Source: Symbiodinium natans (lineage: Eukaryota > Sar > Dinophyceae > Suessiales > Symbiodiniaceae). Taken from it: a DNA stretch of 64,000 bases. Every line of letters starts with the position of its first letter. Position 1 is the first letter of the stretch. The stretch lies in NCBI GenBank assembly GCA_905221605.1, contig CAJNDS010002721.1, positions 1 through 64,000 of the forward strand, in the 5' to 3' direction. The notes below the pieces were generated by a model. That model made no database searches and was not told the origin of the DNA. It worked only from the letters and a program-made list of their open reading frames with translations. Of the stretch, positions 12,512 to 23,531 are shown piece by piece. The translations under genes were made by a program, and so were the position numbers.

Positions 12512-12731
12512 AGTGTACGCGGAAGTGACAGAAATCTGCAAGCGCTGACTCTAGTCGACTCTGACGGCTGGAGCCGGTTCAGATTTGCCCACGATGCTGC
12601 TCCATCGGGAATGTCCACCATTGCCGCATACTGCCGCCGATGTGCGAAGGTCCGGAATCGTCCAGACAATGGGCGTCCAGTCGCGTGTAGGGACACCTAC
12701 ACTCCAGCTGAGCCGCCGCCTCTGATCCAAT
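12512..12731 (+). CDS. 3'-terminal exon-like block, unknown Cys-containing protein
   Basis: The + frame between stops reads LVDSDGWSRFRFAHDAAP, then AYCRRCAKVRNRPDNGRP and a proline-rich tail, ending in TAG at 12729-12731. Its composition is balanced and coding-like. The C-x2-C pair could bind metal, but the rest of a zinc site is not seen. It is too short to assign. The opposite strand also has an open frame (12579-12941) that looks less coherent. Confidence 0.4.
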
Positions 12732-13479
12732 AGGCTGAGTCCCCACGATGGCGGGTCCTGAGCGGGGATTCTGCGGTCTTATGAACTCCATGTTTCTGAT
12801 GCGAAGTCCGGCGTGTAACTCATCATGATGGCTGCTACAGTTGTTGCTTCGTTTTTGCTTGCAAGCCCTGCCGTTCAAGGCATTCAGGCTTGCGCTGGGC
12901 ATATCGAGCACGACGGAGAAGGAGGAGACAGTCGAAATCACACAGGCCGCTTCTTTGTAAGCGTTCCGCGTGCCATGCTTTGAGCCAGAACCTGAAAAGG
13001 AGAGGTCAAGAGTTCAGATCGAACGGCATTAGCTTACCTTGCTAAAGGTGTCGGGCTTGGAAGGCAGTGGCATCGCCTGACTTCTGTTGAATGCTAGGCT
13101 CCCTCAAACACCGGGAACTGTGCAGCTGCGAACATCTTACCCTGAGATGCAAGATTGAAGCGTGCCTCGCGTGCGATACACCCACAACCACTCGGGGAAA
13201 AGAGGCACGCAGGCTCTCAGTGGGCCCTGTGGCGACGTCTCGCTTACCAATGTCGAGGCAGAAGACCAGGCCTGCGAGCACTGTCACGCAGTGTAGGATG
13301 CTGCGCAGTGGATGTTGTAGGCGGATGCTGAGACTTTCTCTGAAAACTCGGAGGGCCCGCATGCGAGCACCCCCAAGACTGACCGCGCCGTCGCCCCCCT
13401 GTCCCGCTTGTTCCTGGCAAGACTCGGGCTATGTTCGATGGAAGCTGCGCCTGGCACCTCTAAGCTCGAGGTCGGGTTG

Positions 13480-13632
13480 AGAACCCGCTGTTGAGGTGCA
13501 CCTTGCCCTCCATCCGTCGGACATGTCGGGCATGTCGGGCATGGGTATGTCGGAGCGGGCCACGCCGCAGATCGCGAAGCTCGCAGTGCAGCTCACCTCT
13601 GTGCCTCCAGTGCCCGGGCCTCCAAGTTGATG
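13480..13632 (+). CDS. exon-like block, unknown protein
   Basis: The frame reads EPAVEVHLALHPSDMSGM, then MSERATPQIAKLAVQLTSVP and ends at TGA. A short (ATGTCGGGC)n-like repeat encodes MSGMSGMGM inside it. An AG acceptor (GTTGAG, then GTG) sits near its start. Function is unknown. Confidence 0.4.
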
Positions 13633-13657
13633 GCACCCTCTTTGCGGATAAATTCCT

Positions 13658-14155
13658 TTGACTGTTTATCGTCTTCTGCCCGGGGTTCGCGTGCCTTTGC
13701 CTGCCTTCACACGCCTTCACATAAGCATTTCAGGGCCCGTCGATGCCACCTGGGCTGCTAACCCTGGCGGCATGAAGGTGATGCAGCCAGCTCAGTGTCG
13801 TTGCGAATGTTCGGTCACCATGTGCCGCGTCGCCGACATTGACGGTGCCTGGTATGCAGTTGCCACTCGCGGTTGCAAGCAATGCCCGACACTGATCTTC
13901 ATCCTAGCGAAGCCTGGGAGTGCCCAACTGGCAGCCGCGTACACTTCCAGCTGCGCCGGCCCACATCTGGCACATCACCATCAGGACCGTAGTGCTGCAG
14001 AGCATGCCTGCAGCCTGCAGTTGCTGCAATCCGGCCTCGTGTTCTCACTTCCCTGTCGTTGTCATGGTGCATGGGTGAACGTTGACTGGTGTACGCTCCC
14101 TGCGTCTTGTCGGGCGAAAACTGATTGGTCTGCTCACCTGCATGGATGGTGCTGA
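13658..14155 (+). CDS. 165-codon ORF, Cys-rich, unknown
   Basis: The open frame carries CRCECSVTMC, ADIDGAWYAVATRGCKQC and further His and Cys residues. The W-Y-x-x-x-x-x-x-C-x2-C pattern resembles the zinc region at the end of replication-protein-A-like OB folds, but the similarity is short and not decisive. The downstream half is less protein-like and may be intron. A minus-strand ORF (13899-14351) overlaps the second half. Confidence 0.35.
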   Translation: MTVYRLLPGVRVPLPAFTRLHISISGPVDATWAANPGGMKVMQPAQCRCECSVTMCRVADIDGAWYAVATRGCKQCPTLIFILAKPGSAQLAAAYTSSCAGPHLAHHHQDRSAAEHACSLQLLQSGLVFSLPCRCHGAWVNVDWCTLPASCRAKTDWSAHLHGWC

Positions 14156-14165
14156 TAGGGTTTCG

Positions 14166-14945
14166 GTGGACACGCCGATGCTTCAGATCCCTGCGGCTGC
14201 CCATGTTTTGCTTGTTTTTGCTCGTGGATGCAGAAGTTATTTGTGACTGGCCTTCATTTGAGCACTCGGACCCAATGATGAGCTCAGGGCACCGGTGCAG
14301 TTTGGAAGATCCTTCTGTCAGCAAGGAAGATCGCACGCAGATCGCTTGCAAATCTGTGCTGGTGTGACAGTCCAGACTGCCATTGGAGCCTCCGTCCCGC
14401 AGTGCGCGGGCGCAAAATGACTTGCAGTTTCTCAGAGTTTGTCCATCTTTTAAAGCGCCTTAAGCTTGAACTAGGGTTTGGGGCACAGGGTTTAGGCCCC
14501 AGGGTTTGGGGCCCTTTTAGTGCCCCTGATAGATGCGCCCAGGAACCTTTTCGAACCTTTGCCGGTTTGGGAGCTAGGCAGACGTTGGAGTTCAATTTTG
14601 GTGCCTTTGTGGAGCAGCATGTTGAAGCACTCAAGCTAGGCTCTTCTGCAGCCTTTGTCAGGGTGATATCTTCTTTTTTGTACCTGGTTTGGGCTTTTGC
14701 AGACCACAAAGCTATGTGGAAAGTGACAGTTGAAGTCCTGAACTCGGACCTGGAGTTTCCTGCGCGACCGTTTTTTGATTCTTCTTTGCTGCAGTCCAGG
14801 TGCACCGCCTTGCTTGTAGGGGTGTATGGTTTCGGGGAAGCATTGACCTGCTTAAGCCCCGAACTCCTCAGCCATCCCGTGGGGAATGAATGGACCGTAA
14901 TGGTTTTATTCTGCCCGCAAAGACTGGCCGACCAGACGTGAACTG
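14166..14945. other. left flank of the LINE, open frames on both strands, no assignable gene
   Basis: A + frame (14402-14941) and a minus frame (14284-15057) are both open for more than 170 codons. Neither has a recognisable motif. The + frame covers repeated GGGTTTGGGGC-like segments at 14470-14515, related to the telomere-like sequence seen elsewhere. The minus frame crosses the LINE boundary, so it cannot be an intact gene of the element. Confidence 0.4.
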
Positions 14946-14965
14946 GACCACCGAAATAGAGGGAA
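14946..14965 (+). repeat. left copy of putative LINE target-site duplication
   Basis: The 14-base core CGAAATAGAGGGAA at 14952-14965 is identical to 20825-20838. Extending left to GACCA gives 20 bases with one mismatch. It abuts the 3' end of the minus-strand element. Confidence 0.7.
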
Positions 14966-15066
14966 GACTTTTTGCTGCAGTCTGTCATGCACCCACGGGC
15001 ATCTGACAATGAGACGAAAGCTGTGACTGCGTCTAAGCAGAAGCGAGAGATAAACACAAAATGAAT

Positions 15067-15990
15067 TCAACCAGTCGCAGGGGAAAGCTCAAAACCGGGA
15101 ACGGTGCTCCAATCAGGGGTAAATGATGCACTTGGGCGGCGGCAGCTGCGAGCAGCCCGATGTTCCCTACTTGTTGAGAGCTGAAATAAAAAGGACCATG
15201 CAACGTTTGGATGCTTAAACAACCGACGGCCTCCAAGGCCGCTCACTGTGCCGCCCGAAAAGCAACGAAGGTGAGTTGTTCGGACGTACCTACTAATCTC
15301 AACACCCTGTAGGATTTTGTTACTGAAGGTACGAAATTTGGAACACATCATCTTGCTCAAGCTCATACCAGGTTGGACGAAGCCCGGCACAACCCCAAAT
15401 TCTGCGATGAAATCGAAGACAAGTTCTTGCCATGAAGCTCTGCTACCGTCATCAAAATTTGGGATGTGCCACCGCTCGTCTGAAAAGAAATTCGTTAAGC
15501 ATTCACGTGCGCGCGAATGCTGTGGAGTTCTACCCCAACTGACCTCCTGAAATTTGTTTACGGCAGAAAGCCACGAACAGGGGCGGTGGGATGCAATCCA
15601 GTAAGTAGGATAGCTGCGCTGAAGCTTGGTCCACAAAGATGGGGGAATAGGGACGTCCCTCTTCACAAGCCTAATGAACTCGAGATCTGCGTTGGTGGCT
15701 GACAGCTGTCCTACTTGGATACATCCACGGCAAACGCTGCGCTTGGCGCGTTCTCGCACAGATGGAGCGCATTGGCACACATGAGAATTTGGAGAAGCAA
15801 CTTGCTTTTTTCCGAAATCGGTATCAAAAGGGAGCTGAAGCTCCTGCAGTCGCTTTACTAAAGAGCTAATCAAGTGGGATTGCAACTCGACCGCTTCAGA
15901 AATTTCGGGTAGAAGCAAAGTATACTTCTCTTCCAGCCGTGCGCGAGCCATATTCTTCGCGTGGTTGTACAGAAGAATGGCGTGTAACAT
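15067..15990 (-). pseudogene. LINE C-terminal segment after RNase H
   Basis: A 307-codon frame runs on from the RNase H region in a different frame, implying a frameshift near 15970-15990. It includes AKNMARARLEEKYTLLLPEI and a C-x-C...C-x2-C cluster around CQCAPSVRERAKRSVCRGC. Its length after the RNase H fold is unusual; the segment may bind nucleic acid. A second frame change near 15236 leads into the last 60 codons. No function is assigned. Confidence 0.55.
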
Positions 15991-16951
15991 GGGCTTTGAC
16001 TTTTAACATCCTAACAGTCCCTGGGTCCCTATCAAGCAAAGCAGCGTGGACCATATCCCACACATCTCTGCTGTCAAGCTTGCGAAGCAGGCACTCACTC
16101 CAATTGTTCGCTTGCAACCAGGTGAATGTGTTGACCACGTGGGCACAATCCGAAGCAATGGTGATATCCCCTTTACTTAAGGCTAAAGTCAAGAAGACGG
16201 CGTGAATCTCTGCTCTGACAGAGGATTGGTCACCTCCTGGAAGGAGCTCAGCGTAGGAAGCGATGCCCGGGAAAACCACTGCAGATGCTGAAGTTCTAAG
16301 TGGAGCCCACGAATCGTAAAAACATGATCCATCTGTGAAAGCATACTCGGCGGCAACGGCTTCAAAGGGAGGTGTGCTCGAAGATTGTCTATCCTCGTCC
16401 TCTTGGCGGATCTTCCTGACTGCTTCAGACTCGGCAAAGATGCCCGTCTTCCACGTCAGGTTGGTGTACTGGTAGTCTGGTCTCGTGTCGTCATAAAAAG
16501 GGCAGTGTTGGAAGATGTGATCATGATTCTCAAGCTGGCCACAATGCAAGCACACGGGCTCCGCACAAAGACCTGCAGCATGCCATCTGGCATTTGTAAA
16601 GACACATCCATGAAGTAATGCTTTGAAGATGGCGTACATCAAGTTGCAGTTGGCGGGCAACCTGTCGTAGCATCTTTGAAGGAAACTCCACTCGTCTGCA
16701 GCCTGGAAATGTGAATCAAGTAAAAAACGCGTTTTGTAGATATCGATGTTTGACTTCCCACCAGCCCGAAAATCGTGCCGACCGGGGATTTGTGTCAAGA
16801 GAAAAGCCCGGCAGGATCTGGCCCATTCTTCTTTGAAGAAACGGTCGCTGTAGAAAAGCAAGTCCAGATCGGTGTCGTCTTCACGCCCAAGGCTGAAGCC
16901 ATCACCATATCGGAGCTTGAAATCGAGCGCTTTGCAAATATACGCTAACAC
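15896..16951 (-). pseudogene. LINE RNase H and zinc-knuckle region
   Basis: The frame contains CLHCGQLENHDHIFQHCP, a pattern typical of the zf-RVT zinc motif that follows many LINE reverse transcriptases. RNase H motifs come next: AFTDGSC (catalytic Asp), SSVRAEIHAV (Glu), ASDCAHVVN (Asp) and KVKAHV (His). The four acidic/His positions are preserved. RNase H removes the RNA template from the DNA hybrid. The frame changes shortly after KVKAHV. Confidence 0.8.
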
Positions 16952-17021
16952 ATTATGACGTCCGTTCCGGCTAAGGGGAAGAGGTCCGGAAGATCTGCGA
17001 AGGGACTACGCAAGCGGTCTT

Positions 17022-18944
17022 CTACTTGGTTAAAGCGTTTACAACACATGTACGCAGTCTCTTGAAATCGTGAAGACTTGGGGGCTGTACCTCAGTTCCG
17101 AATAGCCACCGTGAATGCGCATTCACATGAATGTGCAAAACCTTATCCCGTTCGCTAACAGGTAATTTTACGATCTTACGAATGACAGCAACTGCCTTGT
17201 CGACCTTAGCCGTCTGTAGCTTTGCTGACGGAACCTTCGGAGCTTTATGAGAGAAACCAAGCGAACGAACCCCCTGCTTGCAGTGAAAAGGTTGCTTGAT
17301 ATCCCTCAAGAAACGTAGAGCCCGTTTCTTGGTCCTAGACAACACATATGTCTTACCAGAGTTGTGGACTTGGCCAACAGCCTGATCAAACAGTTGCAGT
17401 TCTGAGAACGCTTGCTGCAGCTGGAGATGCTCACGTTGCGAAATCCACAATTTGCAATCATCTATGAAACTACTGAGAGAAACATTTGGGGAGACAGTTT
17501 GGAGATGATGCGTCAAGATTGCAAACATGGCGTTGACCATAATGATTGAAAGACTGCACGCCTGCACTGCGGAGTTCGAGCACATGACAGAATCCCCGTC
17601 GAAAGGCCCAAGCTTGAAGAACTTAGACTGATCCCTGTAATTACCCTTTGCTGCAACTACAACCTGAGGAGACATCCCGAGATCAGCAGCTATGTCCAGC
17701 GCTAGTTCGGGAATTACGAGGTCAAAACATTTCCACCGGTCAACAAATATTGACAGGTGGGCATCAGGATCTTCCATCAGTTCGTGCGAGAAACTAAGTT
17801 CGCTTTGTTGAGCGCTCCGTCCCGGAAGCCCACCGAACAAAGGAGGGGGGCAAATTTGAAGGTGCCACGGAGTCAGTTGCCTAAAACGCAGAGAGGACCA
17901 AATGGAGTAAACAACAGAGGCAACTCCAATACAGCGAGTAACCTCGGGAGAAGAATTACCCTGACCTTTAGAGATTGAGCTTACTGAGATTGTTTTTAAA
18001 ACTGCGGCCACGAACCGTAACACTCAGCAAATCTTCATCACTAGAGCAAAAGCTTTCCAACCGGATGGGGGAAGGTGCTTCATTTCTATTGTAAGCCACC
18101 CATCGAGACCTGATGCCTTGTAGCTCGGGCGTTTCTGCATCATACGGAAAAGGTCCCAGTGCTGCAATTCGGGAAGGTCACAGGGTTTCTGGAGGCTTTC
18201 AATAGATGCACCGTACTTACTAAGGAAAGAACTGAGCATGGATGCAACGTTCTGGCCAGCATGGTATTGGTAGATGCTTTTCATATGTTGGGCTATCATA
18301 TCCAACATCTTATTGGGGTCACAAGTGAAACCGTCGTCAACCTTGAAAGCTTTAGGGTGTCCGATAGGCTCGTCTCTAAGCCACTGGTGAACAACTTTAC
18401 GATCAGCGCGTGAAGAGATCTTAATTCGGCGTCTCCAGTTAGACAAGCGAATTTTAGAACGCTCTTTGTTGAAACGAGCTTCTCGCTGATCAATTGATAG
18501 CCTAGCAGCATTTAGGAAAACTGCCCAAGGAGCAACCTGGGAACAATTTGAACGGAGCTCCAGGACACATCCTAAACGATTCAGAACACGGTTAAGATTA
18601 CGACCAGTTTCCCAGAGCTGGTTTGCACAAAGCCCGCGGCTGAGCCTAGAGACTTTAACATCAATCTCCAAACACAATTTACGAGCTTTAGCACAGGCAT
18701 ACACAACCCCATGTTTAGAGACGTGGTGCACACCGATCTTGCGCTTTTCAAACTTTGGCACACGGCCTCTGGATGGGGGAAGGGCGTTGCCACAGAGATG
18801 ATTTAGCATGTCTGTTGCAATATGGCACGCAAGAGTCCATACCTCATCAACGTTCCCTTCTGCAGTAGCAGCGCCTAGCTTTTGCCTGATACGTAGCAAA
18901 AATCTGGGAGCAACACTTTTCCCTCTCGTCCCAAGCCCGCGCAT
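17022..18944 (-). pseudogene. LINE reverse transcriptase, interrupted by TGA at 18024-18026
   Basis: Two open frames, 18944-18024 and 18023-17022, abut in the same reading frame and are separated by one TGA. The RT core is clear: SSISKGQGNSSPEVTRCIGV (fingers), FVDRWKCFDLVIP (motif A, Asp), QACSLSIIMVNAMF (motif B) and SSFIDDCKLWI (motif C, FIDD in place of the usual YxDD). Downstream is the SGKTYVLSRTKK thumb-side segment. The upstream linker (ERE to KSV near 18935) also shows a frame change. Only the TGA and the indels disable it; the catalytic residues remain. Confidence 0.88.
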
Positions 18945-19135
18945 CTTTGGGGAGGCTAGGAAGCTTCCAGCGAGGATGCGGTTTCAGCACCCACGCTTCA
19001 AACGTAGGCATATCTAGCCGAAGGGTGATCGATATGCAGGCATGGTTTGGGAAAGGGTTTCGAAATGAACATGGCAATCGGAAACCAAAGTGGGGAACAG
19101 CGGAGAGCAAAGGAAGTAATTGATGCGAGATTTCC

Positions 19136-19832
19136 CTATGGAAGAGTCTGCGTCCTCCATCCCGATCGTGAATAAGTGAAGGAAGTTGGCACGCTTAAAG
19201 TTGCATCTTTCAGGGCTTGGATGTCAATCCACCCATCGTAATGGCTTCGACAATGGGTTGTTGCCCGGAGGGTCTTGAAAATCTCCGCACACACACACGC
19301 TGCAAGCGAAAAGGTAGCTATGTAAGAGAAAAGGCTTTGCATGATCTGACTGCGCTGCGGTGCAGCTGCGGCGTGTGTAGGCAGATACACGTTGACAACG
19401 ATACAACTTTGGGATGTCACGCCACAGTCAATCCACACAAGCTGCGCGTACTCAGCAAGGAAAGCCCATTCGCCGTCAAAGGGTATCTGGAAAGCATGGA
19501 TGTCAGTAGAAGTGAGAACAGCTAAACCACCATGACCTTGGCGAAGATGCTTCACTCCTGACTTTGCAATCTTCACGCAGACTGTGGGTTTCAAAGTGTG
19601 GTATTTTTGTTTCTTGGACGCAAACAACTTTGGCATGAGTTTGAAGCTGTAGAAAATCGTTCACATGAAGCAACGAGGACTTATGCTTAATCATGGAAGT
19701 CGTGTTAATGCTAAGAACAGAGAAAGGGCCTTCGCCAGGGTAGCCTTTACAGGGGGAATAAACGCTAAAAAGGCAAAGGAGAGGCGGCGAGTACTGTGAG
19801 ATGCGACTGGATGTCATGAAGGGTATTAACAT
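19136..19832 (-). pseudogene. LINE apurinic-like endonuclease domain, frameshifted
   Basis: The frame 19832-19503 carries FSVLSINTTSMIKHKSSLLH and CVQETKI, matching the start of the exonuclease-endonuclease-phosphatase fold (Asn and Glu of the active site). The frame 19636-19136 continues with GHGGLAVLTSTDIHAF and IVVNVYLPTHA. A frame change lies between 19503 and 19636. This domain nicks target DNA to start reverse transcription. The C-terminal catalytic Asp-His segment was not clearly located. Confidence 0.75.
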
Positions 19833-20261
19833 GGCGGGCTGGACGGATCGCCTGCCCTGTATCGGAGTGATGTTAGATAAAGGCTCCGCAGTTTAAGTTG
19901 CTGCGGGCTGTAGTGCGAAAAGTCTACATTGGGGCCATCCTGGTGGTGATAACTTGCATGAAGCACACGGCCTTTACCATGTGTGTTTTGGCAACCAGGG
20001 AATGGCCCTGACTGCGACCCCAGAACCACAGGATGAATTGCTGGGTGAGTCAAAAGAAACAACAAGAGAAAGGCTTTGTGCGTACGCTTAGCGTGAGCCT
20101 TACGCAGCCCCCTAGGAAATTTGACGACATAAAGGGAAAGCCACCAGAAAAACGAGCAGCAGCCACACGCAACAGCGACGAGAGAAAACAAGAGGAAACC
20201 CGCGACGAGCAGCAACCAAAGCAGACAACAAAGCAAAGTGACAATACCTCTCACCCGTTTG

Positions 20262-20671
20262 GGCAAAGGTGAGGCAATAGGAGTAGAGCATGCCGAGTTG
20301 CTTTGCAACTCGTGGATTGCCTTTAGCAAAGTCTTGAAACCATCCTGATTCTCGGCCTGCATGCGCTGCAGAGTTGCTGTAGTGTTTTGCTGATCGGATT
20401 GCAGAGTCTTGACGTCCACGCTCATACTTTTGACATGCTTCTCCAAAGCATCCGCTCTTTTGGTTAGGGCGTCCGATGGGGCTGGGACTGCGGCGGGACC
20501 ATTCCGCGATCGCCACGCTGCCCAAGGGTCTGGAGGTGAGAGTTGGCTGCTCAAAGAAGGCGGGGCACTCCTTTGCGTAGACGCTGACGTGGAGGAATCT
20601 GCATCGGATGCTGGTAGATGCGCTGGGCGGTTCCTCTTGGCCCGTTGCTGAAAAAGCTCCTCCTGAGACAT
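20262..20671 (-). pseudogene. LINE ORF1-like coiled-coil protein, N-terminal part
   Basis: From the ATG complementary to 20671 the frame reads MSQEELFQQRAKRNRPAHLP, then a Ser/Pro-rich stretch, then a coiled coil (ALTKRADALEKHVKSM, LQSDQQNTTATLQRMQAEN). After a basic PLPKRVRG it runs into a T-rich segment (20260-20044) with a possible GTGAGAG donor and CACCCAG acceptor, so an intron or an untranslated spacer separates it from the endonuclease. Placement just downstream of the 5' direct repeat fits a LINE ORF1 with RNA-binding and assembly roles. Confidence 0.6.
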
Positions 20672-20818
20672 CTTCTGTATGACTAGCGAACCAACGGACG
20701 TTGGGTATTTCCACTGCTGTGGGTCTGCGTCTGCTCCCACAATGACAATGGCCAGTTCTGCGAGGTGAAGGATTCTTAGTGGGATCACTGCCCATGAGAC
20801 TGAGGCCAGAGTCTCGAT

Positions 20819-20838
20819 GACCATCGAAATAGAGGGAA
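20819..20838 (+). repeat. right copy of putative LINE target-site duplication
   Basis: It matches 14946-14965 with one mismatch (C at 14951, T at 20824) and lies at the 5' end of the minus-strand element. Confidence 0.7.
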
Positions 20839-21600
20839 AACAAATTTTTTGTTTGAAAAGAAAGTTTCAATTTTCGTTTCTTGTCTTTTTGTCGAAAACC
20901 AGAGGAGTGGAGAATTGTTCTAAAAACCACCCTTAAATTCCACCCCCTCAGTTCATTTTTAACCAGGAGAACTGTTCTAAATTACCTCCCTAGAATCTTG
21001 CTTTTTTTCTTGTCTTTTAGAATTCGAAAAGGCGGAGAAGTGGAGAATTACTTTGGAAGCAATGAGCCTCGCCCTCTGAGCGGCTTAAGGGGGGGGAAGG
21101 CTTAAGGGGGGGGGGGCTTGGAAAGTGGTTAAGGGATGCTCGCATTATGGGTTTCAATCGTTCACATGCTTTGAAAAAAGCTTGCGCGGCTTTAAGAAGC
21201 GGAGGGGTTGGGGGGAGTGTGGGGCTTGTGTCATGGGTTTCTGTTCATATGTTTTGAGACAAGGGCACCTTACCGGGGGGTTAAGGGGGGGCTTAAGGGG
21301 TGAGGGTAGGGGAAGGGTCGGTCAGGAAGGGTGGGGAAGGCTGGTTGGGGTTATTAACCCCAACCCGCACCCTACCTAGGGTTGGGGTTGGGGTTAACCC
21401 AATCCTACCGGGTTAGGGTTCAGGTTGCCACCTGGTTAGGCTTTCCTTACCTGAACCCCAACTCAGGATAGGGCTTGGGTCGGACTCGCCAGGGTTCGGG
21501 TTAGCTGGCACCCCCCCCTCGCCCCCCGAAGTCGGATTCGAGGTTGTTATATGAGTTGAACCCTAACCCTCAACCCCAGTTTTCGGGGTAGTCGGGCAGC
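20839..21600. other. T-rich then G-rich intergenic sequence with degenerate telomere-like repeats
   Basis: A 45-50 base segment around TTTCTTGTCTTTT...GTGGAGAATT occurs twice (about 20876-20924 and 21007-21056). From 21070 to 21340 runs of GGCTTAAGGGGG recur, and 21350-21480 contains GGGTTGGGGTTGGGGTTAACCC and GGTTAGGG variants. No convincing gene is seen. The G-runs could form quadruplexes. Confidence 0.55.
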
Positions 21601-21618
21601 TCACTCCTGCTGCTCCAG

Positions 21619-22094
21619 CGTCAGTCCCAAGATTGCGACGTTCGTGCACTGCTGCTGAGTTGGGCCGGCTTTGTGGCAGGATGGAAGAAGAACTTTTTGC
21701 AGATAGCAGAGTCCAGCATTCGAGACAAGAGGGGTGCCTTTGTTGATGCTTCGCTACCGCGGACTTTTGCAACCGCCGTGCACTAGAACAACGCGGGAGT
21801 TGGACGGTCGCTGGGCCGGGACAGTGGCGCATGAGCTGTAGAAAAATGAGGAGGCTTGCGCGCTTCAAAGCGTTTCATGGCAAGCTTACCTCACTCCCAG
21901 GAATGGAACAATCCGTTCAGCTGGCAGTGGCTCGTGAGAGTCGTGACGGACATGTTTTGCTCAAACTTCGTTCACAGGCTTTCGTGCAGGCTGAATGGAC
22001 GGAGGCCATTGCCTTCCTTACCGAACTGATTTCCAAACGGAACGGTGAGGAGAAGAGTGGTGCAACACCGCCGGGCGCTTGTACGACAGCTTGA
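21619..22094 (+). CDS. multi-exon gene fragment, unknown protein
   Basis: After a TGCTGCTCCAG acceptor the frame at 21619 reads RQSQDCDVRALLLSWAGF and KKNFLQIAESSIRDKRGAF to a TAG at about 21786. A second block at 21841 (KNEEACALQSVSWQ) and a third at 21899-22094 (AFVQAEWTEAIAFLTELISK, ending TGA) follow possible AG acceptors. Alternating hydrophobic and charged residues suggest a helical soluble protein. Exon borders are inferred and an alternative frame is open in the third block. No family is recognised. Confidence 0.45.
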
Positions 22095-22541
22095 CGCAAA
22101 GCCGGAATCTTCCTGAGAGCAGTGCCTTCAGCGGGGAGCTCGATTGAGTACTCCCGGGGCCCAGCACCAGAATCCGTTCTGGGTAGCAGGCTAGAGTCGG
22201 CTTTTCTGCTTGACGAAGTCTTGTGTTCATCTGCACACCTAGAGTGTGCGAAACGAAAGTTGTGACATCTCAGCCGCAGTGCTGAATCCCGACACGAGTC
22301 ATTTTTACTTGAGGATAAAGGTATGCTCCTCAGAACCAGGACTCAAGCGGACACGCAAGTGCAAGTGCAAGTTTAAGCTAGTTGCGCGCCTTCTGGTCTT
22401 GGGTTGCTGTTGTTGTCTGGTTTTGTTTGCTGGGTGCCTCTGCTGTGGCTACTTCTTGTGCCGTTTCAGTTGTTTGCGGACTCCAGCTGACTTGCCTGGG
22501 CAGTTGCCGCTGTGAAGGGGCTGGAGCGCGAAAAGAAAGGA

Positions 22542-22646
<105 letters not shown>

Positions 22647-22734
22647 ACAACGCTGTCTGTCAAAGTTAGTTTGATGTTCGCGCTGTGCGGGCGTTGCTGC
22701 TGTGTTGTTCTCTAGAACTTATCTGGCCTTTTGC

Positions 22735-22887
22735 AGTCTCACGACAAGGAAGGCAAGGCCGCTCGCTGAATTGCTGACGCATGAAGCTCACAATTCATCT
22801 CGGAAAGTACTACGATTGAAAGTTAGCCAACAGTCCGTGCCTAGCCAACTGTACGCTGTCGATGTTCATGGCACACAGATTGATTAG
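22735..22887 (+). CDS. 3'-terminal exon-like block, unknown
   Basis: After a CTTTTGCAG acceptor the frame reads LTTRKARPLAELLTHEAHNS and RKVLRLKVSQQSVPSQLY to a TAG at 22885-22887. It is coding-like but too short to assign. Confidence 0.4.
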   Translation, partial: SLTTRKARPLAELLTHEAHNSSRKVLRLKVSQQSVPSQLYAVDVHGTQID

Positions 22888-23140
22888 AATTGGAAGTTAG
22901 CAGTCGGGCTTCAGTGTCGAAAACCAAAATGGGAAGACGACAAAGTGTTCCTAGGGCTGGGTGTCTCTCTAGCATGGCGAGTGTTTGAAGAACCAGTCAT
23001 CAACTAGGTCATTAGAGAGTGCCCTTTCCAAATTGCAAGCAGCCCACGTGGCTCCACTTTCCACAAGTTTGTTCTAGTCGATCTACTGTTCAACATGAAT
23101 TTGACTTTGTGTACAATCGTGGAGTTGTAAGAAAACTTCA

Positions 23141-23531
23141 AGAGGTACAAAGTTTGTCTGCGGAAGGAAGAGCAACCGAGAGTTCTGGAAGTGGTTGAAG
23201 ATGTTTCACGTTTGTAGGCTCAAGACGGGAACGTGTGAGCAAGCAAAAGGAGAGAAGTGCGAAGGGCTTGTGTGAGCTTCTCTTGTGGGCTTCGTGCGAG
23301 GGTGCTTTGCGTGTTTCGGTCTTTTGCGGGCCTCGGCAATCCAAACAAGCCCTGAGTTCACAGTTCACTTACATAAATGCAAGGCTATCGTTTTGCTCAT
23401 GTTTCCTTCTGATGAGGCCTTGCCGAAAGGTAACGTCCGTTACAAGAAAGGAGCCAAGTGTTTCTATAGAGTGTCTTCGCTGGATGCATTCATTCAGTTT
23501 AGAGCGTAGGCTTTCTAAGTCTCGAACATAA
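23141..23531 (+). CDS. exon-like blocks, unknown
   Basis: A block at 23141-23217 reads RYKVCLRKEEQPRVLEVVED and ends in TAG; it follows ACTTCAAG. A second open frame from 23235 includes ERSAKGLCELLLWASCEGAL and runs to 23531. Their relation is unknown and neither carries a recognisable domain. Confidence 0.35.

Larger units (their letters stand above)
14946..20838 (-). mobile_element. non-LTR retrotransposon (LINE) with APE endonuclease, RT and RNase H; inactive
   Basis: Read on the minus strand, the element has an ORF1-like coiled-coil protein (from 20671), an endonuclease (19832-19136), a reverse transcriptase (18944-17022), an RNase H region (16951-15896) and a C-terminal segment to 15067. 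An in-frame stop and several frame changes show that this copy cannot encode a full-length enzyme. The 20 bases at 14946-14965 match those at 20819-20838 with one mismatch and are the likely target-site duplication, giving an element of about 5.85 kb. LINEs copy themselves by target-primed reverse transcription. The order EN-RT-RNase H fits I/Tad-like clades, but the clade was not determined. Confidence 0.88.

Noticed and set aside
14284-15057. 257-codon minus ORF as a LINE gene
   Set aside because: It crosses the target-site duplication, so it is partly host flank and cannot be an element gene.
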